The notes beneath the pieces were generated by a model that was given only the letters and a program-made list of their open reading frames with translations, did no database searches and was not told the origin of the DNA. A stretch of DNA of 64,000 nt from Microplitis mediator (taxonomy: Eukaryota > Arthropoda > Insecta > Hymenoptera > Braconidae). Where the stretch lies: positions 6,300,501 through 6,364,500 of the forward strand of contig NC_079979.1 of NCBI RefSeq assembly GCF_029852145.1, in the 5' to 3' direction. Position 1 is the first letter of the stretch. Each line of letters begins with the position of its first letter. Below are positions 1 through 12,607 of the stretch, piece by piece. The position numbers and the translations under genes were made by a program.

Positions 1-2
1 TG

Positions 3-348
3 CTGATCATTACAAAATTTTCTCGAGAATCAGAAGACATAATCAATGCATTAAAGACTAATGGACTCATCAATGTAAAAGCGACAGTTTTCATTTTAAA
101 TGAAGTACCTAGTGCAAAGTGTGCAAAAAACGCTTCTAAAATACTAAAAAAATTATCTTCAGTAGATCTTATGAGCTCGTATTATGTGTGCCTAGATAAT
201 ACAAATAATGAAGTCAGAAATAAAATTTACACATCGAATCCGTATTCCCATCGTGCACCAAATTGTTGGAAAATAGTAAGATTATTTAACGAGTTAAGCA
301 GTGATGATGATCATCGGTGGACACTTTACAACCGCCTTCTATTATCAG
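3..348 (+). CDS. Unidentified partial exon entering from the left edge
   Basis: A reading frame is open from position 3 and contains an internal ATG at 171. It reaches a good 5' splice site (AG|GTATGA) after base 348; without splicing it would stop at 369-371. The visible 115 residues include YYVCLDNTN and HRAPNCWKIVRLFNEL, with no signal peptide, membrane segment or motif I recognise. I read it as an internal or terminal exon of a host gene, or of a TE-encoded protein, whose start lies outside the window. The continuous frame without stops, unlike the surrounding DNA, and the well-placed donor are the only support. No function is assigned. Confidence 0.4.
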
Positions 349-559
349 GTATGATTTGTAGTAATGTGTAATTTTCATAACCGAATTTTTTAATGTGCAT
401 CGGTGACCCGCAGCTCCATACCACGGTCACAATTGCAACTTAGTATGATTTTATGTTAGCCGTGGCTTGAGGTTTTTTTGTTACTCACAAAATGGTCACT
501 TAAGATGATTAATTAAAAAATAAAGTTTAATTAATGATGCCCAGTAGTTATAACACCCT

Positions 560-1728
560 AGCGGATCCAAATTACGGTAAATACAGTGATTTACTGTAAT
601 TTGCCGTAATTTACGGCGCCTAGCAGAATTACCGTAAATTACCGTAATTTACCGTAAATTACGGTAATCTACGGCAAATTACGGTAAATTGCCGTAATTT
701 ACGGCGAAATGCCGCAAACTTACGGCAAATTTGCGGTGAAGCTGCGGTAAATTTGCGGCAATGTTGCGGTGAAAGTACGGTAGTTTACGGTAAAAATGCC
801 GCATTCTCGCCGTAAAGTTGTGGTAACAGTGCAGTACTTTACCGTAGAAGTTTTGTAAAATGGCGGTATTTCACCATATAATTGCGGTATATTTGCTGTA
901 TTTTATTGTAATGTGAAGCTTTTCACTGGAATGTCTGTTGATAATCGGATATTTGACTGTAAACAACTGTCTTTACTTGACATTTCGGTACCGTGTCTTT
1001 AAGATTTGATATGGTGTAGTGCTGGATATTATTCAAATCGTAAAGAAATCTATTCTCATCAGTGTTGACCGAACTTTCAAATTGTAGATCTACATTGATA
1101 TCATTACAAGTATTCAGATAACTTAGATTTTCTCACATTAAAGGTATAGATTAGGATCTATTCAATTTAATAATTTTTTAATTTTTCGATCTACTTTGAT
1201 TTTTTCTAATAAATGTAAAAAATTAATAATTTGATCTACATTCATCAATATAGAATGCCGTATTTTTATTCCAGTATATTTACGCTATTTTTCCCGTAGT
1301 ATGATCTTATTTTGCGGGGTTAGATGTTAAAATACGAGAGTGGATTTCGAAGTGTCAGAACCCGTACTGGTTTGCCAGAAGTTTATTCGTTTTTTGCACG
1401 CCTCATATCACGAAGCGTTTGAGGTAGTGCTCTACTCTCAACACGTCAAGATCAAGCAATGTTTTAGATTTTATTTTCTTCGTTCAATTTATCAAAACCC
1501 TAGCAGATCCGAATTACGGTAAATTACAGCAATTTACCGTAATTTCGCCGAAAATCTACGGTAATTTATCGTAAGGTACGGTAATTTACCGCAATTTGCG
1601 GTAAATTACGGTAAATTACCGTAGATTTTTCGCGAAATTACGGTCAGTTGCTGTAATTTACGGTAAGTTGCGGTAATTTACGGTAAATTGCTGTAATTTA
1701 CCGTAATTCAGATCTGCTACGGCATAAA
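560..1728. mobile_element. Non-autonomous DNA element with arrays of ACGGTAA/TTACCGT subterminal repeats
   Basis: Two blocks (about 564-860 and 1497-1728) consist of dozens of direct and inverted copies of a 7-10 bp motif, TTTACGGTAA/TTACCGTAAA. They flank about 640 bp of ordinary AT-rich DNA. Each block begins with a CCCTAGC(A/G)GATCC-like sequence. The far right end (CAGATCTGCTACGG) is the inverse of that start, so CCTAGCAGATC works as a short terminal inverted repeat. 1497-1728 alone may be a compact MITE, with 560-1728 a larger relative or two neighbouring copies. No coding potential. Dense subterminal repeats are typical of transposase-binding regions; that role is inferred. The 60-codon frame at 1340-1522 is chance. 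Confidence 0.6.
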
Positions 1729-2300
1729 CAGTACATGATTAATTTTTTTTGCCGTTCAATAATAAATATTCAATGTATTGGTATGCAAATAATTTTATCA
1801 CTCGTTGGTGAAGTCAAAATGTACTTGAAACAATTTTAATAAACAGTAATTTCGATTATTTCACGAATACACTGTTCATCTAAGGTTGGGGTGGATCCAG
1901 ATGGGAGCCAGCCCACACACTTTTACAAAAAATATATTGAATAATATTAAATAATTGCAGGGGGGAGGTGTCAAGCAAAAAAATTAAATGCAAGAAAGAA
2001 AATTATGAAAAATGAAATTACATTGTTGTTAGCTCAAGTTACAGATATCATAGATTATTTGTTAACACATCTTATTAAGTAGTTTAATATTTAGCAAATC
2101 ATAAATGAAAATAATAAAGAATAAGTGCGGTAACCAACAATTTTATTAATAATCTGAATAATTATCTTAATCGACAATTATAATTATGTCTGTGAAAATT
2201 CGTCCACAGTAGGTCATCCTCATTCACTCATAAATAGCACTGAAATCATGGTGCGAGTAAAATTAATAACACAGATTCACAAAAAAAGTGGTGTGTGTTG
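1729..2300. other. AT-rich spacer, nothing recognised
   Basis: No ORF, repeat structure or RNA-like sequence that I can support. A short purine-rich patch (GGGGGGAGG near 1960) is the only compositional feature. Confidence 0.5.
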
Positions 2301-4340
2301 TGTGTCAGAGTATGATGATTTGGCGTATTTTTTTCCGCTAAACACGAATCTGAAGTTAGAATTGCGGGTCAAGCTGAAAATGTGTCTTTGACAAAAAATA
2401 TAAAATCGGTTTATTTACGGGCAGAAACCTGCCACCACGGAATGTTCGGACTACGATTACAACTGTCTTTTAATGAGATATGTAAAATGATTCGCTAAAC
2501 AACGGTCTGTGGTATCGAAGCCAGCGACGGTGCGCTGTTTTGCAGAGAAGTGCTAGAACATAAAGATGGTACTGTATTGTGTCCGACGACTATTTGGCAC
2601 TGTCCTCGTCAAAGTCAGAAAGCCTCTATACTTAGACTTAAGGAGGTATAAGGTGTGACGTTACGTTGCCGAGAAGATGAAGTCGAAGGTTGAAGTACGT
2701 GTAAGTCTGTGAGCTAGAGAGCGATAACGTGAATATGTGTGTTCAGTTGAGTGTAGTAGACAGTGAGTTGAGCATATGGAGTATAAGTGTGTATAGTAAG
2801 TTAAGTGTGCGATAGAGTACGTGTACGGTCTGTGGTATGTTTTGGAGTGTCTGTGTGGTAGAGCGTGGATTTAACGGGGGCGATCTAGCTGTGTCGCGGA
2901 TAGCGGTCAAGATAACGTGCCTTCCGACCAGTGATGACGACTAGGCCTAGGCTCAGCCCTCGGGGTTGATGTAATGATCACAGAGGTGCGACTGAGATGT
3001 CACCGCCCCAACAAGTTGGTACCCGGAGTTAGCTGGGGTACGTGTACGTTTATAAGAGGGATGGCAGGCCTCGTTTGCGATGCTTGAGGAAGCCAACAAT
3101 TCGCTAACTTCGGATATCATGGAGAGTGACATCACGGGAAGGTCTGTGAGTCCACGGCTTGTATGCTTGTGAAGGTAAGAATGGATGGAGAAGCGAGAAT
3201 GTGAGATTGAAAGAGATGGAGTGGAGCTAGCGAGTTAGAGTGGAAGATTATGGAGTAGCAGTTGTGTGACTACTGGCGAGTAAGGAAGTTGAGACTTGGC
3301 ATCGCTCGTGAACGAGTCAACCCAGTAGTCGAGTTTGGAGTCTTGGAGTAAGCGTTAGTGAGTCGGAGAGTCCCCAAGGTGGACCTCGACCACCACCCTA
3401 GACTTTTGTCGTTTTGGAGCCTGTAGCCCTGTGTATGGTGCTCTTGGAGCCGTCTGTCGTGTTAATTGTTGTTGCGAATTACCGCATTATTTATTTAATT
3501 TTATATTTTATCTAGTAGTGTATAAAGTTTTGTGATTCGTCGTCGTCGAGAGGTTCCCGATGTCCTGCCCCGGGTATTTATTTGCGTGATGGACCAAGAG
3601 TACTAGACCACGGGCTTTTTAGGCCCTCCGCGTTACTCTCGCGTCGTCTTTAAGGTATTTTATTTGGTTTTGTTTGTAATTTTATTTTGGTATTAATTTA
3701 ATTAAACGACTTCTTCCGCGTCAAAAGATCGTGACCCTCTCTCCACAACCTAGCATATTGAGCGCACCAGAACATGCCGCTACCACTGGTCATGTCTCTC
3801 ATTTCCAAAGGATATAGTTTTTAGGTTTTAATTTACGTGAACGTTCAAACCGGTTGCCGAAACCGGGGAAATAGAAGTCGGCTGGCGCCCGTCAGGATCT
3901 GGAGGAGATGCGAGGGGTGATTGGTCGGCGAATTGTAACGTAGCCTGATTTTGTTTAATTTTAGTTTTGGTTTATCGAGTACTTTTATTGAGTAAAGTCT
4001 TTTTTAAGTAATTATTGGGTTTTATCGAGTATTAAGAAATTTTAAATTACAAAGGGTTACGACCCCTAGGGCGGCTGACTCACCTGTGATTGGGACAGGT
4101 ATTCAAGCGTGTAGGTTTTATTTATTACAATGGATTGTGGCGATTTATTTACTCAATATTTCGCTGGAACTTCGAGTATTCGTGACGATCACGATATAAC
4201 GGTGGGCCCTGGTTATTTCGTGTCAAATAACCACGAACCACAATTAATTAAATCTTCCCGAATAAATTCAAATTTATAAATTATTAATTATTTATTGTAA
4301 ATATAAATCTCGATTTTCTACTTGCTGGTTCTGAAATCGG
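2300..4340 (+). mobile_element. LTR-retroelement-like remnant with a PBS-like site
   Basis: This 2-kb block is clearly richer in G and C than its surroundings and has no ORF of significance. TGGCGCCCG at 3883-3891 looks like a retroelement primer binding site, complementary to a tRNA 3' end starting with TGG. TATA-like sequence at about 3522 and GC-rich text at 3540-3650 would suit an LTR promoter, R and U5. I could not find a matching second LTR, a clear TG...CA boundary or gag/pol, so this may be a solo or partial element. The 60-codon minus frame at 2953-3135 is not convincing. Confidence 0.3.
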
Positions 4341-4357
4341 GAAAATTACCATAACTA

Positions 4358-6233
4358 CACTAATGGAAAAAATTAAAGGATCAAAAAAAAATTCCAAATT
4401 TTTGGGCGATTTTCAACAGGCCCTAACTTTGAGAGAAATGGTCGTACAAGAAATAAAAAAAAAGGAAATTGTAGCTCCAAGTGTCTATTTTTTGGATTAG
4501 AACTTTAAAATTTTTTAGCGTTAGCAGTTTTTGAGTAATCTTAGAAAAACCAGCGACAAAAAAATTTTCAAATTTTTTTAATTTTTTTTTTTGGTCTCTG
4601 GGCGTGGACAAAATTATTTTTGCTTAACCACTATGAGGATCGGATACCTTCATTATTCAGCTTTAATTTCTTTTTTTTATGGACCTTGATACGTCCACTT
4701 CTCGCCGAGATATCGGTCTTCAAATGGAAAAGGATCCTTTTGTCTTTGATTATCGATATCTCAGAAACCAATGATCGCACAGAAAGTTAATGGTGGATTT
4801 TAAAATCTTGAATAAATTCCCTTCAACGATTAGCCATTGATTTTCCGAAAAAAAAATTGTTTTCTATCGTCACATGAATTTAAAAATGCAACAAAAAAAG
4901 GGCTTTTTGTGGTTTTTTGGAAAATCAAGCGCTGAAACGAAAATATTGTGGAAATCGATAATGTTGACTGTGCATTTTACAGTTCAATATGTCCACAAAA
5001 ACCCTGCAGAGAGCCAGATTAATCCAACCAGCCGTTTTTTTGTTTCATGCGATCAAATTTTTAAAAAAATTGAAGGATCACGTTTTTTGCTCTGAAAAGC
5101 TCATAATCTTTAACAAGATGAAAACAAACATTTTTTCGGTGCTTTGTCCACAATTTTATTGCAGACAGTGCTTAAATTTCCAAAAAAGAAAAAACTTTTT
5201 TTTCGAAACAAAATTTAAAAAAAAAATTTTTTTCAAAAAAATTTTTTTTGGAATAACTTTAGGAAATTTACACAACCAACTCCCAATAATTTTTAACACG
5301 TTTACGTCGCTACATTCCGTGATTTTACTGATCTCTCAGTAATTAAATTTAAAAAAATTTTTTTTTTTTTTTTTAATTTTGTTTCGAAAAAAAAGTTTTT
5401 TTTTTTTTGGAAATTTAAGCACTGTCTGCAATAAAATTGTAGACAAAGCTCAGAAAAAATGTTTGTTTTCATCTTGTTAAAGATGATGAGCTTTTCAGAG
5501 AAAAAAACGTGATCCTTTAATTTTTTTTTTAATTTGATCGCGTGAAACAAAAAAACGGCTAGTTGGATTAATCTGGCTCTCTGCAGGGTTTTTGTGGACA
5601 TATTGAACTGTAAAATGCACAATCAACATTATCGATTTCCACAATATTTTCGTTTCAGCGCTTGATTTTCCAAAAAACCACAAAAAGCCCTTTTTTGTTG
5701 CATTTTTAAATTCATGTGACGATAGGAAACAATTTTTTTTTCGGAAAATCAATGGCTAATCGTTGAAGGGAACTTATTCAAGTTTTTAAAACCCACCATT
5801 AACTTTCTGTGCGATCATTGGTTTCTGAGATATCGATAATCAAAGACAAAAGGATCCTTTTCCATTTGAAGACCGATATCTCGGCGAGAAGTGGACGTAT
5901 CAAGGTCCATAAAAAAAGAAATTAAAGCTGAATAATGAAGGTATCCGATCCTCATAGTGGTTAAGCAAAAATAATTTTTTCCACGCCCGGAGACCAAAAA
6001 AAAAAAATTAAAAAAATTTGAAAATTTTTTTGTCGCTGGTTTTTCTAAGATTACTCAAAAACTGCTGACGCTAAAAAATTTTAAAGTTCTAATCTAAAAA
6101 GTAGATACTTGGAGCTACAATTTTCTTTTTTTTTTCTTTTCTTGTACGACCATTTCTCTCAAAGTTAGAGCCTGTTAAAAATCACCTAAAAATTTAGAAT
6201 TTTTTTTTGATCCTTTAATTTTTTTCATTAGTG
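4358..6233. mobile_element. Foldback element 1 (about 0.9-kb inverted arms)
   Basis: The sequence from 4358 rightwards is repeated as its reverse complement leftwards from 6233. The ends are CACTAATGGAAAA and TTTTCATTAGTG, each flanked by TA, which fits a TA target-site duplication as used by Tc1/mariner-type elements. The arms (about 4358-5240 and 5350-6233) are nearly identical apart from small indels in A/T runs, around a loop of about 100 bp near 5290. Open frames at 4874-5342 (+) and 5302-5997 (-) are mirror translations of the two arms and do not indicate a gene. There is no transposase, so it is non-autonomous. High arm identity implies recent insertion or gene conversion between arms. 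Confidence 0.85.
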
Positions 6234-6235
6234 TA

Positions 6236-7676
6236 TCTCAGGAGTAGGTTGACTTGTTCCGCACTGGACATGCGGCTGAAAATAACTTATCCTATGGGAC
6301 ACTGGTGATAATAAAAATTTGTTGGTGAAGATTCAGTTATAATATACAATATTTTATTTACCCAAGATTCCCCAATTAGTACATAAAAGTTTTCCCCGTT
6401 TATTATTTTAAATTTATAATTGTCTTGTAAGAAAATAAAATATGCGTCCACGCGATGGATTTATACATCATTTAGATGCATGCAATTTTACTGGACGTGG
6501 AATAAAAGATATAACTAATAAGTAAAATATGTCGCGCTACGTTGAAGAGAGAGAAAATTTATCGTATGTGTATATGTATATAAAATTTGACGAGAATTTT
6601 ATCTAAATGATGATCGGCTTACTGGTGGCATTGGTCGACGATTTATTTCGGCTTGGTACTGGTGATGTCGGTGTCCAATAGGTCCCTCGGGCTCCTGGGA
6701 TCAGCGTCGGCAGGTTGTCGCACACGAAAAAAAACCATACCACTCACTTGATACACTTTGGTTCTATTTATTTGACCAGATAAACGAACTTTAGATGTAA
6801 AGTTCATTTTGGTGTATCAAAGCAACACCACGTATGTAAATTAACGAGGTAAATTTTAATTCAAATAAACTATGAAAGAACCAAGCGGAAGGTTTTCGTA
6901 TGAGCGATCAGTTTCAATTCTCAAATCTGTGTCCGTCTTGAGTCAGTTCTATGGGCCACCAACCTCCGTCGACCCCACCTAATTATGCGCAGGGATTTAT
7001 TTGCGGTCCCATGCTGCGCGAAATCATTCCCAAAATTCTAATGCTGAGACTAGACTGCTGCACTTGACTCTCAGAGCAAAAAGAGAGAGAGAAAGAAAAT
7101 AATAGGAGCTAGAGAGCCACACTTTCACGTCTTACGCTTGCTACACGGTGACAACGAATATTTTTGAAATCCCAATATATTTTGCTTTGTTTGTGCAAAG
7201 TACATAGGGGCGAAAAATCCAAAAAAAGTCACATATCGATTCGGGACAGTATGAAAAGTGCTTCGATATGAAAATTTCTTTTCATCTCAAAAATTGGATT
7301 TCTAACGCAGAGACTACTGAGCGAAAGATAACTTTTAATTTAATTATAATGTTGAACATAATGATAAATAATTAATTGTAATATTGAATCTTTCATTCAA
7401 TTGAGCACTGGTAATAATTATTTATGCAATAAAAAAGGCACCTGTGATGTCTCCCATTTGAATAACCTCTTAAGAAACGTGGCCGATGATCGCTGAATTA
7501 TTTGAGTTCTTGAATTATTTTATTGATGAACTCGGATGCCCAGATATAAAAATAATTATAATTTAATGGAGCGAGAGGATCACTGAATGATTTTAATCAA
7601 TTATTTTAATTCAATTACTCGTGATCAGTGCAAACTGATAAGATTAAATTTAACACGTGTTAATGCTGAATGTATA
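6236..7676. other. Spacer between foldbacks, no gene seen
   Basis: A mix of AT-rich and moderately GC-rich DNA without a credible ORF. The stretch near 6640-6720 (GGGCTCCTGGGATC) loosely resembles 15130-15190 inside the solo LTR at 14767-16298, so part may be LTR-derived. A purine-rich AGAGAGAGAGAAAG patch lies near 7080. Confidence 0.4.
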
Positions 7677-9540
7677 TGGGTCATTCCACCAAATAAAATT
7701 AGTTTTACGGGGCGACGCCCGTCGATTTGGTTCAAACTTTGTGGAGTCGTTCTATATATTAAAAAAAAAATTCTCTGAAAATTTGAGCCTTTCGTATGCA
7801 GCTGTTTCAAAGTTATGATTTTTTGGATTTTTTAAAAATTGTTTTTTTCAACTTTTTCATTAATTTTTTTGAAGAAAAAATTTTTTTTAAAAAAATGAGC
7901 ACATAACAGTTTTTCGTAGGAAAAATTCTCAGCTTTCCAATAAGAATATCCATTTTTTATTTTATGTTACAGAAGACCTTTTAAAATTCAATTTAAGACG
8001 AAAAAACGATGTCTATGACTGTGCGGCGCTTGATACATCTAATTTGATATTTTTTTCTGAAAGCTGATACTTTTTCCCACAAAATATGTGATTTCCACGA
8101 TGTGCATATTTTTTGTTTGAACAAAATTAAATAAAATATAAACTCTCTATGATTAAAAAACGTTAATTCTTATTTGTTTTGAGGATGTTGATACATTTGT
8201 AACACATATATATCTTAAGCTATCAACAATAGGTGAAATAGGGTGCACTGCTTGTGTTTTTTTTTACCGTTTTTGACTCCAAGTATCGTACGTCTAAAAC
8301 ATTTATTTTCTATAAAAAGTCGTCATTCCCTGATTAAACGAAACGATTTGTAATGTTAAATGCCCATAAAAAGGGTGATTCAAAAGTATTGAAAGTATTC
8401 AAAAGCATTGAAAAGTATTTAAAATTTTTTTTCCAATCGTTTTAAGTCGTTTCTTTTAATAAGAGTTGGTTATAACAGTGAAATCAACGCTGGTAAAATT
8501 TTGAATAACCGGATGTATAAATTTTGTGGTGTGAGGATATGTTTTCAGGTATGTATCTGCAGTAAAGCTCTAAAAACAAAAATTATAAAACTATTTTTCA
8601 TGATACCAGCATCAATGGTTCAAGTCTAGGAATCAGTAATTTGAACTTTGATTCTTGAGTTTTGTTCAATATTGATTTCAAACTATTGATGTCATCTGCG
8701 TTAATGACAGTTTTGACTTTGTAATCAAGTTTTATAAAAATTTGTGTACATAATAAATAGTATTTATGGTTTCTGTTTAGTTATAAATTGCAAATCGTAA
8801 GTTAGGCGTACACTAATGGTTGATCACACCATTGGTCTTAATATAACTTGATTCTAACTAGCTGCTGACACTGATAATAATTTTCAATGCAGGTAATCAT
8901 GAACAAAATAGTATGTAACACTAGATGAAACACGACTTCAGATTGCAGTTACTGTCAGCTTTCGCCTACGGCTCGGGCAGCCTACTTTACTATCATCTGA
9001 CATCGTTTTGTTTCATCTCTTGCCACACAATGAACTATTACAGTTTGTTAAAACTATAAAATCAATGACTTGCATTTAAATAATTATTGATTTTGTTCAA
9101 ACAAAAAATATGCAGATCGTGAAAATCACATATTTTGTGGGAAAAAGTCTCAGCTTTCAGAAAAAAATATCAAATTAGATGTATCAAGCGCCGCACAGTC
9201 ATAAAAATCGTTTTTTCGTCTTTAATCGAATTTTAAAAGGTCTTCTGTAACATAAAATAAAAAATGGATATTCTTATTGGAAAGCTGAGAATTTTTCCTA
9301 CGAAAAACTGTTATGTGCTCATTTTTTAAAAAAAAATTTTTCCTTAAAAAAAATTAATGAGAAAGTTGAAAACAAAAATTTTTAAAAAATCCAAAAAATC
9401 ATAACTTTGAAACAGCTGCATATGAAAGGCTCAAATTTTAAGAGAATTTTTTTTTTAATATATAGAACGACTCCACAAAGTTTGAACCAAATCGAGGAGG
9501 GTCGCCCCGTAAAAATAATTTTATTTGGTGGAATGACCCA
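7677..9540. mobile_element. Foldback element 2 (about 460-bp inverted arms)
   Basis: The left arm 7677-8136 and right arm about 9082-9540 are reverse complements with few mismatches. The terminal sequence is TGGGTCATTCCACCAAAT, and both ends are flanked by alternating TA sequence, so the exact duplication (probably TA) cannot be resolved. The centre (8137-9081) is unrelated AT-rich DNA without ORFs. Open frames at 7587-7778, 7625-7810, 9382-9579 and 9407-9670 are arm sequence read in both directions. No transposase, so non-autonomous. The right end lies only about 14 bp from the next foldback. Confidence 0.82.
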
Positions 9541-9554
9541 TATATATGTATATA

Positions 9555-11062
9555 TTAGGGTGGTCCTTATTTTGGACATTTTCGAATTTTTATGCTCCCA
9601 AAGGCTTATGTGGTTCGAAATAAATGAAAAAAAATATCCTCAAAGTTTTAGGTCTCGATCTCAATTTTAACCCGTGCCGCACAGCGATGTAAGTTTCCCA
9701 TTTAAATAACACGGGGGTTTTGGCATTGAACGATTAAGTTTTTATTCCGGCTAAAGTAATTGTTCGAAACATTTGAAACTCTGTAGACTTTATCCTCATA
9801 TTAGCAGCTACTCCTCAGAATTTTCACAGATTTGCAGCTACTATAATTTTGGGGGTACAGTATGATGAAAAATAAGAAAAAAATTATTTTTTTTATTTTT
9901 AGCTAAAATTTTTTTCAAATAATATATATAATCAGTCTGCATCCTTATCAGAAGTTCTTACTCTTTTTCATTCTCGCACCTAAGTGGGTGAACGGTATAT
10001 CTTTGTTGCACTAATACAGTAATCAGGAACTTTGCATTAGTGTGCAGTAAAATGTTCCTTGAAAGGATTTTTTGAATTTATTACGATCACCTCACAAACG
10101 GTTTCAATTACGGCAGAAAAAAATTCCCTTAAAGTTTGAGCTCTTAATTCCAACGGGACCACGTGTTGCAAATTGTGTTTTTGTGATTTTTTAAGTTTAT
10201 TATATTTATTTATAAAAGAGATCTATTTTATTCATAATTTATTATAGTTAGAACATTGTAAACAAATAATTATTCCGATATTATAATACACAAAACTATC
10301 AACTTATTGTTTATTATATAATAATATACAAAAGGTTGATTAAATAAATTATTAATAAAATAGATCTCTTTTTAAATAAATATAATAAACTAGATCTCTT
10401 TTCAAATAAATATAATAAACTTAAAAAATCACAAAAACACAATTTGCAACACGTGGTCCCGTTGGAATTAAGAGCTCAAACTTTAAGGGAATTTTTTTGT
10501 GCCGTAATTGAAACCGTTTATGAGGTGATCGTAATAAATTCAAAAAATCCTTTTAAGGAACATTTTACTGCACACTAATGCAAAGTTCCTGATTACTGTA
10601 TTAGTGCAACAAAGATATACCGTTCACCCACTTAGGTGCGAGAATGAAAACGAGTAAGAACTTCTGATAAGGATGCAGACTGATTTGATATGTTATTTGA
10701 AAAAAATTTTAGCTAAAAATAAAAAAAAAATATTTTTTTTCTTATTTTTCATCATGCTGTACCCCCAAAATTATAGTGTCTGAAAATCTGTAAAAATTCT
10801 GAGGAGTAGCTGCTAATATGAGGATAAACTCTACAGGGTTTCAAATTTTTCGAACAATTACTTTAGCTGGAATAAAAACTTAATCGTTCAATGCCAAAAA
10901 CCCCATGTAATTTAAACAGGAAACTTACATCGCTGTGCGGCACAGGTAAAAATTGAGATAGAGACCTGAAACTTTGAGGATATTTTTTTTTATTTATTTC
11001 GAATCACATAAGCCTCTGGGAGCATAAAAATTCGAACATGTCCAAAATAAAGACCACCCTAA
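9555..11062. mobile_element. Foldback element 3 (about 700-bp inverted arms)
   Basis: The ends are TTAGGGTGGTCC and GGACCACCCTAA-like (with a small change on the right), flanked by TA on both sides. The arms are about 9555-10245 and 10340-11062, with a loop of about 100 bp. A roughly 30-bp segment (TAGATCTCTTTTCAAATAAA) is tandemly duplicated in the right arm near 10391. No coding sequence. The TTAGGGTG terminus is shared with foldback 4, so the two may use the same transposase; that is inference. Confidence 0.83.
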
Positions 11063-11324
11063 TATATATACATATATATGTAAAATTAACATAGATGGTG
11101 ATATATCTATACATTAAACGTACATTTATTCCACCAGGGGAGCTTGCGCATTTCCGTCCTAGTACAGCTGTTTTTTTTTGTATTATTGCTAATTGGTAAG
11201 CCTGAACTTTTTTGATTCAATTTTTTTTTTTTTTTTTTTTTATTTACATATATTTTTTTTTTTTTATTATTAATCGAGATATTTTGAGTAAATTCTTTCA
11301 TAATTATAAAAAATACTAATATAA
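11063..11324. repeat. Low-complexity poly-T/poly-A tract
   Basis: Long T and A runs (for example 11220-11240 and 11252-11262) with no gene. The lysine-rich frame at 11107-11301 on the minus strand is a translation of poly-A. Confidence 0.6.
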
Positions 11325-12445
11325 TAAAAAAAAAAAAATCTGGGTATCGGTTGGCCCTGCAGGCCAGCCCCTAAGCTTCTCGCTGTTTTCGAGCTATAAG
11401 AGCTCGAAAACATTATTATAAATCCATTTTCGAGCTCTTAGAGCTCGACAATACCGTTGTTTCTCTTTTCTTGTGAGCTTTTCAAGCTCAAAAAGGTTAC
11501 GGTTCATGTTAAAGTTTAAAAATTTAGAATCCAAAATAATGAATGAATGAGCGTTTTTTATATATTTATTTACAATTATGTTCAATAATTAGCTCAAAAA
11601 TAAGTATTTACGTGATACATTGTATCTACATCGTGTCAGTATATCGTGATACCAGTGAACATGACGATTTTTAAGCAATCACTTTCAGTGACTTTTATAA
11701 AGAAGAACATATTAGTTTAGAGTAATTATGTTCAGTAATTATGATGCTTTTCAATGGAAAAAGCAGATGTAGATTTTACATTTATTATTCCGTCAACAAT
11801 ATCTCTCGAATGGATTATCTAATTGAGATGTTCTTGGCAGCAATCGATTGCTTTCATCGAGTGCTAGAGCTGATTAGATTTTGGAATTGATCGATTCGAG
11901 AGATTCCGAAATATCCACGAAAAACGGAAACAAACGATTTTTTTCCATTCTTTCGTCGACGATATCTCTTGAACGGATTTTCCGATTAAGACGTTCTTGG
12001 TGGTAATCGAAAGCTTCTATCGAGTTCTAGAGCTGATTAAATTTTGGAATTGATCGATCCAACAGTTTTCACAATATCCAAAAAAAACGAAAAAAAAAAA
12101 ATTTTTTTTTTTCCGTATTTCTTAAATATCTCAAAGTTTATTTGACTAAATGGTCTAAAATTTTTTTTTGAAAACCTAAGTTCAGAAGATATCTTTCGAA
12201 TGCCGCAAGAACCATCTAAATCGGTTCATTTATCAAAAAGATATGAGAGGTTTACATCCACACACACACACACAAACACACATGCATACATACATACAGA
12301 CATCGCTCTGAAAATGTCAGAATAGTATCCTAGCACCTTCAAATGTCGACATATGATGAAAACCCGGTTTTTGAAAATCGGGGTGAAACCAATAACTTCC
12401 CGAATTTTCGCAAATCGTCAATTTTCTCAGCGGAAAGTTAAAAAA
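11325..12445. mobile_element. MITE-like repeat family R1, copy A
   Basis: One of three copies in this window (the others are near 23.0-23.8 and 46.3-47.1 kb). Shared landmarks in order are a GGCCCTGCGGGCC-like palindrome, (C)TTCCCGCTGTTTTCGAGCTC, repeated GAGCTCGAAAA palindromes, three similar blocks about softened regulatory-looking text around ATCGATTCGAGAG, a CATACATACATAC microsatellite, and a terminal CGGGAAGTT/AACTTCCCG inverse of the start. Copy A is the longest and most diverged (CTTCTCGCT, CGGAAAGTT) and has an extra AT-rich segment. No ORF is conserved among copies, including the frames at 11394-11585 and 12353-12589. Confidence 0.65.
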
Positions 12446-12607
12446 CCACATTTTTTAATGAAAGAAAATTGTATATATTTTAAATTTATTGGTGCTTCCC
12501 GTCATTTTTTATTATTATTTTATTATTTCAAAATAAATAAGCATAATGACTCGTGCACTTTTGGATTTTCCAAATTTTTTTTATCTTAAATGTAGTGAAT
12601 TTTTCAA

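Noticed and set aside
4989..5997. Several 60-117 codon ORFs on both strands
   Set aside because: They are mirror translations of the two arms of foldback 1; frames on opposite strands encode the same peptides.
7587..9670. ORFs on both strands with shared peptide text
   Set aside because: Translations of the inverted arms of foldback 2, not genes.
11107..11301. Lysine-rich minus-strand ORF
   Set aside because: Translation of poly-A/poly-T tracts.
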